DNA of 32,912 bases from Clostridiales bacterium UBA1728 (lineage in GTDB: Bacteria; Bacillota; Clostridia; Oscillospirales; Oscillospiraceae): positions 1 through 32,912 of the forward strand of contig DCIK01000005.1 in NCBI GenBank assembly GCA_002315975.1. Direction: 5' to 3'. Each line of letters begins with the position of its first letter. Position 1 is the first letter of the stretch. A program made the position numbers and the translations under genes. The notes beneath the pieces were generated by a model, which searched no databases, was not told the origin of the DNA, and saw only the letters and a program-made list of their open reading frames with translations. Of the stretch, positions 15,367 to 24,932 are shown piece after piece.

Positions 15367-15499
15367 TGGCTCCCTCTGTGAGGGAGCTGCCCCAGTGTGC
15401 ACACTGGGGCTGAGGGAGAGAGATTCTTTTGAGCTGCAGCGTAGACGATCCCTCCCTCAGTCTCGCTGCGCGAGCCAGCTCCCTCATCTGAGGGAGCCA
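15367..15499 (+). repeat. CTCCC/GAGGG palindromic repeat (133 bp)
   Basis: Perfect 10-bp terminal inverted repeats TGGCTCCCTC (15367-15376) and GAGGGAGCCA (15490-15499). Internal hairpins are CTCCCTC-TGT-GAGGGAG, the perfect 20-bp palindrome at 15390-15409 (CCCCAGTGTG/CACACTGGGG), and CTCGC-TGC-GCGAG. Related copies occur at 27486-27607 and 30421-30461. The pattern 'GAGGGAGCTG[variable hairpin]ACTGAGGGAG' is a non-coding repeat family common in gut Clostridia (from memory). It fills most of the 204-bp gap between rnc and the radical SAM gene; I see nothing else there. Confidence 0.75.
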
Positions 15500-15539
15500 A
15501 GAAGGGGTCTGACACCACCCTCACCGCAATAAAGCCGTT

Positions 15540-16550
15540 ATGAAATCACAACATCGGATTCTCCCTCTTTTCATACCCCATCTGGGCTGCCCGAACCAGT
15601 GCGTGTTCTGCAATCAGAAGCGCATTTCCGGCAGCCTTTTTCCCGTTTCCGGGGAGGATGTCCGCAGGGCGCTGGAGGCGCTGGGCGAGGAGAAGAGCTA
15701 CGAGCTGGCCTTCTACGGTGGCAGCTTTACCGCCATCCCCATGGAAGAGCAGCGGGCTCTGCTGGAGGCCGTGCAGCCCTTCCGTGCTGCGGGAACTGTA
15801 ACGGCCATCCGCCTCTCCACCCGCCCCGATGCCATAGACGGGGAGCGGCTGGCGCTGCTCAGGGAAATGGGCGTGACCACCGTGGAGCTGGGCGCTCAGT
15901 CCATGAGCGAGGAGGTGCTGCGCCTCTCCCGCCGGGGACACACGGCCAAGGATGTGGAGAACGCCTCCCACATGGTGAAGGCGGCGGGCTTCTCGCTGGT
16001 GCTGCAGCTGATGACAGGCTTACCGGGCGATACGGCGGAGAGCAGCGTGGAGAGCGCAAAGCGCATCATCGCCCTGCACCCGGATGCCGTGCGGCTGTAT
16101 CCCACGGTCATCATCCGCGATACGCCCCTTTATGAGAGCTGGTGTCGGGGGGAGTACACCGAGCACACGGTGGAGGACGCGGTGGAGCTCTGCGCGCGTC
16201 TGCTGCCCCTCTTTGAGGCGGCCAACATCCCCGTGATCCGGCTGGGGCTGAATCCCACCGAGGAGCTCTCCGGTGGTCAGGCCGTGGCCGGGGCTTACCA
16301 CCCGGCACTGGGGGAGCTGGTGCAGAGCCGTCTGCGCCGCAGGGAATGCGAGGAGCTCCTGCACGGCGCAGAGCCCGGGAGCGAGGTGACGGTTTTTGTT
16401 CCTCGTAGACTGGTGTCCCAGTACATCGGGCAGAAAAGGGTCAATGTGGCCTACCTGCAGAATAAATTTGCTCTGCGGGCGCTGACTTTTCGACCCCATT
16501 CGGAAGAAAATATCCGGATAGAGATTGCAAAAAAAATAAATATGGTGTAG
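15540..16550 (+). CDS. Radical SAM protein, Elp3-like catalytic domain
   Basis: 336 aa. The cluster-binding CPNQCVFC (Cys17, Cys21, Cys24) lies at the very N-terminus, after LPLFIPHLG. YGGSFTAIP and STRPDAI resemble the radical SAM half of Elongator protein 3 and YhcC-type proteins; ELGAQSM, LSRRGHTAKDV and LQLMTGLPGDT follow the same pattern. The acetyltransferase (GNAT) domain of true Elp3 is absent. The C-terminal 80 residues (VPRRLVSQYIGQKRVNVAYLQ) are not recognised. Such proteins are often found just before smc in Clostridia and may act in tRNA modification, but the substrate is unknown. The ATG lacks a clear Shine-Dalgarno, possibly because of the repeat immediately upstream. Confidence 0.85.
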   Translation: MKSQHRILPLFIPHLGCPNQCVFCNQKRISGSLFPVSGEDVRRALEALGEEKSYELAFYGGSFTAIPMEEQRALLEAVQPFRAAGTVTAIRLSTRPDAIDGERLALLREMGVTTVELGAQSMSEEVLRLSRRGHTAKDVENASHMVKAAGFSLVLQLMTGLPGDTAESSVESAKRIIALHPDAVRLYPTVIIRDTPLYESWCRGEYTEHTVEDAVELCARLLPLFEAANIPVIRLGLNPTEELSGGQAVAGAYHPALGELVQSRLRRRECEELLHGAEPGSEVTVFVPRRLVSQYIGQKRVNVAYLQNKFALRALTFRPHSEENIRIEIAKKINMV

Positions 16551-16594
16551 AATAACCTGTCTGACCTTTATCATTTCATCGAGGTATCAATTTC

Positions 16595-20150
<3,556 letters not shown>

Positions 20151-20158
<8 letters not shown>

Positions 20159-20187
20159 AGGCAAAACGCGGTTTTGCCTTCAGTTTG
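20151..20187 (+). terminator. Perfect 17-bp stem-loop at the end of smc
   Basis: CAAACTGAAGGCAAAAC (20151-20167), loop GCG, GTTTTGCCTTCAGTTTG (20171-20187): no mismatches. The left arm includes the last codons and the TGA stop of smc. No strong T-run follows (AGGAAATACT), so it may protect the 3' end or terminate weakly rather than act as a classic intrinsic terminator. Confidence 0.55.
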
Positions 20188-20190
20188 AGG

Positions 20191-20340
20191 AAATACTCGC
20201 CTTTATCGCGGCGGCGCTGCCGCCTTGGTCGAGGCGAGGACGGCAGCAATAGCTGCCGTCTCAGGGTATTTTCAACAGGGCAGAGCTCTGTTGAAAATGA
20301 TTTCAGTTCTTTTGCGCCGGGGGCGCAAACTCTGCGAGGC
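20191..20340 (+). repeat. Cluster of perfect hairpins between smc and ftsY
   Basis: After the smc stem-loop come four more uninterrupted stems: GGCGGC/GCCGCC (20210-20224, 3-nt loop), GACGGCAGC/GCTGCCGTC (20239-20260, loop AATA), ATTTTCAACAG/CTGTTGAAAAT (20268-20298) and TTTGCGCC/GGCGCAAA (20311-20329). AAATAC (20191-20196) can also pair with GTATTT (20266-20271), closing a multibranch fold that would compete with the ATTTTCAACAG stem. The end, CGCAAACTCTGCGAGGC (20324-20340), recurs near the right end of the window. The region has no coding capacity; it may be a structured leader for ftsY or a stack of repeat remnants. Confidence 0.6.
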
Positions 20341-20378
20341 TATACGATTCAGGATACATCTCCGAAGGAGGACATAGA

Positions 20379-21284
20379 ATGGGCTTTTTTGACAAGATCA
20401 AGAGCGGCCTTGCCAAGACCAAGCAGAATATGAGCGCCAGCTGGAACTCCATGATCGCCGACTTTACCGGCGAGAACGAGGAGTTCTTCGACGAGCTGGA
20501 GGAAACCCTTATCATGGCCGATGCCGGTGTGGATAACGCCGAGCATATGGTGCGCAAGCTGCGTATTGCCGTCAGCGATCAGGGCATCCGCGGCAGCGAG
20601 GGCGTGAAAAGCGCCATGGTCGACATTCTCAGCGAGACCATTGACGGCGACCCTGCGCTCCATCTGGACACCGTGCCCTCCGTGATTTTAGTAGTGGGTG
20701 TCAACGGTGTGGGCAAGACCACCACCATCGGCAAGCTGGCCTGCTCCATGACGGCAGAGGGCAAAAAGGTGCTGCTGGCCGCTGCCGATACCTTCCGTGC
20801 CGCCGCCGCCGAGCAGCTCACCATCTGGGCCGAGCGCGCCGGCTGCAGCATTGTCCGTCACAGCGAGGGCAGCGACCCTGCCGCCGTGGTCTTCGATGCG
20901 CTCAGTGCCGCCAAGGCCAGAGGCAGCGAGGTGGTCATTGTGGATACCGCCGGACGGCTGCACAATAAACAGAATCTCATGAACGAGCTGACCAAAATCC
21001 GCCGGGTCATTGACCGGGAATGCCCCAACAGCAGCATCGAGAGCCTTATGGTGCTGGATGCCACCACCGGCCAGAACGGTCTGCAGCAGGCCAAGCAGTT
21101 TTCCGATGCCGCCGGCATCACCGGCATTGTGCTCACCAAGCTGGACGGCACCGCCAAGGGCGGCGTGGTTTTTGCCATCCGCAGCGAGCTGGGTGTGCCC
21201 GTGAAGTATATCGGCGTGGGCGAGGGACAGGATGATCTGATGCCCTTTAACGCCCGGGAGTTTGTGGAGGCGCTGCTGGAATGA
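20379..21284 (+). CDS. ftsY: Signal recognition particle receptor FtsY
   Basis: Docks SRP-ribosome complexes at the membrane; an SRP-type GTPase. 301 aa, a compact form: the short N-terminal segment (MGFFDKIKSGLAKTKQN) is an amphipathic membrane-binding helix instead of the long acidic A domain of E. coli. The N domain is about residues 1-95. The G domain carries GVNGVGKTTT (107-116), DTFRAAAAEQL, DTAGRLHNKQNLMNEL, TTGQNGLQQ and TKLDGTAKGG, then GVGEGQDDLMPF at the end. AAGGAGG is placed 7 nt before ATG 20379. rdgB starts 4 bp inside its end. Confidence 0.97.
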   Translation: MGFFDKIKSGLAKTKQNMSASWNSMIADFTGENEEFFDELEETLIMADAGVDNAEHMVRKLRIAVSDQGIRGSEGVKSAMVDILSETIDGDPALHLDTVPSVILVVGVNGVGKTTTIGKLACSMTAEGKKVLLAAADTFRAAAAEQLTIWAERAGCSIVRHSEGSDPAAVVFDALSAAKARGSEVVIVDTAGRLHNKQNLMNELTKIRRVIDRECPNSSIESLMVLDATTGQNGLQQAKQFSDAAGITGIVLTKLDGTAKGGVVFAIRSELGVPVKYIGVGEGQDDLMPFNAREFVEALLE

Positions 21285-21883
21285 AAATGGTTCTCTCCTC
21301 CGATAACGCCGGAAAGCTCCGGGAGTTTCGGGATATCTTTGCCGGCAGCGGCATTGAGCTTTTAAGCAAAAAGGACTGCGGCTGCACTGTGGAGGTGGAG
21401 GAGACCGGCTCCACCTACGAGGAAAACGCCTATCTGAAGGCCTACACGGTCATGAAGGCCACGGGTCTGCCCGCTCTGGCTGACGACAGCGGCCTCTGCG
21501 TGGACTTTCTGGACGGGGCGCCGGGGCTCAACTCCGCCCGCTTCACCGGCAGCCATTCCGACAGCGATGATGACAGGATTGCCCTGCTCCTGAAGCTCAT
21601 GGGCGATACCGAGGAGCGCAGCGCTTACTTTGCCTGCGCCCTCTGCTGCTGCCTCCCCGACGGTACAGTGCTTCGGGGTTACGGCGAGTGCCGGGGCAGC
21701 ATTGCCCGAGAAAAGCACGGCACTGACGGCTTTGGCTTTGATCCCGTCTTCTGTCCTGAGGGTCAGGGCGGCGAGACCATGGCCACGCTGGGCGAGAAAG
21801 CAAAAAATGCCATTTCCCACAGGGGAAAGGCAGTGAAGAATTTTAAGGCGGAATGGGAGAAATACATTCATGATCAACAGTAA
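21281..21883 (+). CDS. rdgB: XTP/dITP pyrophosphatase (RdgB/HAM1 family)
   Basis: Hydrolyses non-canonical purine triphosphates (XTP, dITP) to keep them out of DNA and RNA. 200 aa. Family motifs are SSDNAGKLREF at the N-terminus (normally T/S-N-N-x-x-K), TGSTYEENAYLKA, ALADDSGLCVDFLDGAPGLNSARF with the catalytic Asp pair, GTDGFGFDPVF and the C-terminal KNAISHRGKAV. It overlaps ftsY by 4 bp and yhbY by 14 bp, so it is part of one transcript. The Cys-rich FACALCCCLPDG stretch is unusual in composition but lies where the family has a variable beta-strand. Confidence 0.94.
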   Translation: MKMVLSSDNAGKLREFRDIFAGSGIELLSKKDCGCTVEVEETGSTYEENAYLKAYTVMKATGLPALADDSGLCVDFLDGAPGLNSARFTGSHSDSDDDRIALLLKLMGDTEERSAYFACALCCCLPDGTVLRGYGECRGSIAREKHGTDGFGFDPVFCPEGQGGETMATLGEKAKNAISHRGKAVKNFKAEWEKYIHDQQ

Positions 21884-22169
21884 ACAGCGTGCTCTGCTCC
21901 GTTCCCTTGCAGCCACGGAGGAGACCGTTATCACCATCGGCAAGGGCGGCATCACCGACAGCGTGGTGGACAGCGTACTGGAAGCCCTTACAGCCCGGGA
22001 GCTGGTAAAGGGCAAGGTGCTGGAGACCTCTCTGCTGACGGCCCGGGAGGCCTGCGAGGAGCTCTGTGAGCGCTGCAAGGCCGACGGCGTACAGGCCATC
22101 GGCAACAAGTTTGTGCTCTACAAGCGCAACGAGAAGAAGCCCCGCATCGACATTAAGGTGAGCAAGTGA
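21870..22169 (+). CDS. yhbY: YhbY/CRS1-YhbY (CRM) domain RNA-binding protein
   Basis: 99-aa single CRM-domain protein associated with pre-50S ribosomal particles in bacteria. It begins INSKQRALLRSLAA, then has the RNA-binding GxxG-like IGKGGITDSVVDSVLEALTARELVKGKVLE, and ends GNKFVLYKRNEKKPRI, all typical of the family. It overlaps rdgB by 14 bp and the nadD-yqeK fusion by 4 bp (GTGA). The neighbourhood (rdgB-yhbY-nadD-yqeK-rsfS) is a conserved Firmicutes ribosome/NAD cluster. Confidence 0.93.
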   Translation: MINSKQRALLRSLAATEETVITIGKGGITDSVVDSVLEALTARELVKGKVLETSLLTAREACEELCERCKADGVQAIGNKFVLYKRNEKKPRIDIKVSK

Positions 22170-23341
22170 GAACGCTTCTCTACGGCGGCAGCTTCAATCC
22201 GCCCCATCTGGGTCATATGGACGCCGTCCGCGCCGCTCTCGCTCAGGGCTGGGCGGATCGGGTAATCGTCATGCCCACAGCGGCATCACCCCATAAGCCC
22301 CTGCCGCTGCTTTCGCCTTCGGCGGAGGAGCGGTATGCGCTCTGCGTTCTGGCCTTTGCCGGGATGGATGGCGTGGAGGTTTCCAATCTGGAGCTGAAGC
22401 GCGGCGGCGTGAGCTACACCTCTGACACGGTGGATACCCTGCAAAAGCTCTGCTTCGAGGATGAAATTGGCCTCCTGCTGGGAACGGATATGTTCCTGAC
22501 GCTGGAGCACTGGCACGAATACGAGGAGCTCTTTGCCGAGACCCATATTCTGGTGCTGCCCCGGGAGGAGAACGAGCTTCCTTTGCTCCGGGAGAAGAGC
22601 GCCGAGTATATGGCTCGCTATCACTGGAGCATTCAGGTGGTGGACAAGCCTCCGCTGCCCCTGTCCTCTACGGAGGTTCGCAGGGCTCTGCCGGAGCGCA
22701 AGGGCAGGGAAATACTCAGCGAAGCCGTATATGCCGAAATCATCCGCCGCCGCTATTACGGGGCGAAGCCCGATCTGAGCTGGCTTCGGGAGCAGGGCTA
22801 TGCCATGCTCAAGCCCAGGCGCATCCCCCATGTGCAAGGCTGCGAGGAGCTGGCTGTGGCCATGGCGGAGCGCTGGGGCGTGGACAGAGGTCGCGCCGCC
22901 GAGGCCGCCATCCTCCACGACTGCACCAAAAAGCTCGGCGCGGAGGAGCAACTGGAAATCTGCACGCGCTTCGGCATTGAGCCGGACGAAACGGAAAAGG
23001 CCAATGAGCAGCTGCTCCACTCCAAAAGCGGCGCCTGTATCGCAAAGGAGCGTTTTGGCGTGGATGAGGGTATTGCCTCCGCCATTTTCTGGCATACTAC
23101 AGGCAAAGCGGATATGTCCGTACTGGAGAAAATTCTCTACCTTGCCGATGCAGCCGAACCCAACCGGGATTACCCGGGCGTGGAAAAGCTGCGGAGGCTC
23201 TGCATGGAGGACTTGGACGCAGCCATGGTCTTAGGACTGCGGATGAGTCTGGACACCGTAAAAAAACGGGGACAGAAAACCCACGATATGAGCCGGAAGG
23301 CTCTGGAGTTCCTTTTACAAAAGGAAGAAAGCAAGCTATGA
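22166..23341 (+). CDS. nadD-yqeK: Fusion of nicotinate-nucleotide adenylyltransferase (NadD) and YqeK HD hydrolase
   Basis: 391 aa from GTG 22166, which overlaps the yhbY stop. Residues 1-200 are NadD, making nicotinate adenine dinucleotide from NaMN and ATP: YGGSFNPPHLGH (nucleotidyltransferase HxGH), a LLGTDMF segment and SSTEVRR. Residues about 210-391 are a YqeK HD domain: HVQGCEELA (His222), ILHDCTK (His251-Asp252), HSKSGA, FWHTTG and LYLADAAEPNRDYPG. YqeK proteins cleave diadenosine tetraphosphate symmetrically. In most Firmicutes nadD and yqeK are adjacent separate genes; here one frame carries both with all key residues. Coupling NAD synthesis with Ap4A hydrolysis is inference. Confidence 0.95.
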   Translation: MRTLLYGGSFNPPHLGHMDAVRAALAQGWADRVIVMPTAASPHKPLPLLSPSAEERYALCVLAFAGMDGVEVSNLELKRGGVSYTSDTVDTLQKLCFEDEIGLLLGTDMFLTLEHWHEYEELFAETHILVLPREENELPLLREKSAEYMARYHWSIQVVDKPPLPLSSTEVRRALPERKGREILSEAVYAEIIRRRYYGAKPDLSWLREQGYAMLKPRRIPHVQGCEELAVAMAERWGVDRGRAAEAAILHDCTKKLGAEEQLEICTRFGIEPDETEKANEQLLHSKSGACIAKERFGVDEGIASAIFWHTTGKADMSVLEKILYLADAAEPNRDYPGVEKLRRLCMEDLDAAMVLGLRMSLDTVKKRGQKTHDMSRKALEFLLQKEESKL

Positions 23342-24543
23342 ACACAGGAAAAAACAGCGAAAATCCCAAGGATAAAAAGCAGAATCAGCCGCTGAAGACG
23401 GAAAAGAGCAAAAGCGGCTCCAAGCGGAAAAAGAAGACCCGCCGTCTGCTGGTTCTGACCATCATCCTCTCAGCGCTGGCGCTGCTCTGCGTCATGGGCG
23501 TGGCCGCCATCATGATCTGGACTGATGCTCCCGAGGTGGAGAATGCCGGACTCAGTGAACAGGGCGAGGAGAATACCCCCAAGCCCGGTGATGTACTCAC
23601 CACGCCGGAGCCTACGCAGGAGCCCGAAGAGACCCCCGAGCCTACACCCACGCCCACCACGGGTCGCCGTGAGGGCGTTTACACCGTGCTGGTGGTGGGA
23701 CAGGATGTGGCCGGCATGAACACCGACACCATTATGGTCGGTATGCTCGACACCGTGGAGCACAAGCTCAATGTGGTGAGCATCCCCCGGGATACGCTGG
23801 CCAATGTGACCTGGAGCGTGAAGAAGATCAACTCCATCTATGGCGCCACCGGCACCGAAGAGGGACTGGTGGAGGGCATCAGCGAGTTCATCGGCTATAA
23901 GGTCGACAGCTATGTGGTGGTGAACATCTACGCCTTTGAGCAGATTGTGGATGCCATCGGCGGCATCGACTTCGATGTGCCCGTGCACATGAGCTGGGGC
24001 GATCCCACCATAGGCCGCAGCTACGACATCCCCGCCGGGCAGCAGCATCTCAACGGCTATAACGCTTTGGGTGTGGTGCGCTTCCGCCACAATACCGACG
24101 GCACCGGCTATCCCAACGGCGATCTGGGCCGGGTGGAGACCCAGCAGAAGTTCGCTGTTACCCTGGCCAGACAGATGCTCTCTCTGGGCAATATCCCCAA
24201 TCTCTCCAAGGTCATCAATATCGTGGTGGACAATATGAAGACCAATCTCAGCTCCGGCAACCTGGCCTATTACGCTCAGGAGTTTCTGAAGCTGAAGAGC
24301 GAGGACATTACCTTCTCCACCATGCCCTATGAGCCTGTGTATATCAAGGGCGGCAGCTATGTGAGCTGCCAGCTGGGGCCCTGGATTCAGATGCTCAACG
24401 AGAAGCTGAACCCCTACTATCAGGACATCACCGAGGAGAATCTGGACATCCTCACCTATATCAACGGAAGCTTCTATTCCACCTCCGGCGTGCTGGCGGG
24501 CGGATACGATTCCTTCTACGATTACACCGCATTAACAGGCTGA
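23338..24543 (+). CDS. LytR-CpsA-Psr (LCP) family cell-wall glycopolymer ligase
   Basis: Transfers lipid-linked anionic glycopolymers to peptidoglycan on the outer face of the membrane. 401 aa: a very basic cytoplasmic N-terminus (about 1-36), one membrane segment (37-61), a Pro/Thr/Glu-rich spacer (about 80-108) and the LCP domain (about 113-310). Visible family residues are in DTIMVGMLD, VSIPRDTL, KINSIYGATG, VDAIGGIDFDVP and VRFRHNTDGTGYPNGDLGRVETQQKF, which include the Asp and Arg residues that bind the pyrophosphate lipid. It overlaps the nadD-yqeK stop by 4 bp and precedes rsfS by 20 nt. An LCP gene between yqeK and rsfS is common in Clostridia. Confidence 0.92.
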   Translation: MNTGKNSENPKDKKQNQPLKTEKSKSGSKRKKKTRRLLVLTIILSALALLCVMGVAAIMIWTDAPEVENAGLSEQGEENTPKPGDVLTTPEPTQEPEETPEPTPTPTTGRREGVYTVLVVGQDVAGMNTDTIMVGMLDTVEHKLNVVSIPRDTLANVTWSVKKINSIYGATGTEEGLVEGISEFIGYKVDSYVVVNIYAFEQIVDAIGGIDFDVPVHMSWGDPTIGRSYDIPAGQQHLNGYNALGVVRFRHNTDGTGYPNGDLGRVETQQKFAVTLARQMLSLGNIPNLSKVINIVVDNMKTNLSSGNLAYYAQEFLKLKSEDITFSTMPYEPVYIKGGSYVSCQLGPWIQMLNEKLNPYYQDITEENLDILTYINGSFYSTSGVLAGGYDSFYDYTALTG

Positions 24544-24563
24544 CAGCCGAAAGGAAGATAGAT

Positions 24564-24932
24564 ATGCTTACACCCTATGAGATCGCACAGAAGGCTGTTC
24601 AGGCTCTGGACAGCAAGAAGGCAAGGGACATCACCGTTCTCAAAACCGAGAAGGTCACCTCCCTTGCGGACTATTTCATCATCGCCACCGCCTCTTCCTC
24701 TACCCACGGCAAGACTCTGGTGGAGGAAACCGAGAAGCTCCTCACCGAAGCCGGTGAGCCGCCTCTGCGCCGGGAGGGCTACCGCAGCGGCAGCTGGGTG
24801 CTGCTGGACTTCGGCTGCGTGGTGGTGCACGTGTTCCTCGATGAGGCACGGAAATTCTATAATCTGGAGCGTCTGTGGAGCGATGCCGTTGCCGTGGATG
24901 CCAACACTATGATAGAGGGAGAAAAAGAGTAA
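24564..24932 (+). CDS. rsfS: Ribosome silencing factor RsfS
   Basis: Binds L14 on the 50S subunit and blocks subunit joining when nutrients are short. 122 aa with the DUF143 pattern: ALDSKKARDITVLKTEKVTSLADYFIIATASSSTH, then GYRSGSWVLLDFGCVVVHVFLDEARKFYNLERLWSDA. The ribosome site GAAAGGAAG lies about 8 nt before ATG 24564. leuS starts at the base after its stop codon. Confidence 0.95.
   Translation: MLTPYEIAQKAVQALDSKKARDITVLKTEKVTSLADYFIIATASSSTHGKTLVEETEKLLTEAGEPPLRREGYRSGSWVLLDFGCVVVHVFLDEARKFYNLERLWSDAVAVDANTMIEGEKE

Noticed and set aside
20191..20340. CRISPR-like array in the smc-ftsY gap
   Set aside because: The hairpins differ in sequence and length, with no direct repeats at regular spacing and no cas genes.
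23265..23285. GGGGACAGAAAA near the end of nadD-yqeK as another copy of the aroC repeat
   Set aside because: Only the GGGGAC hexamer is shared, there is no palindrome, and the encoded residues fit a normal YqeK end.
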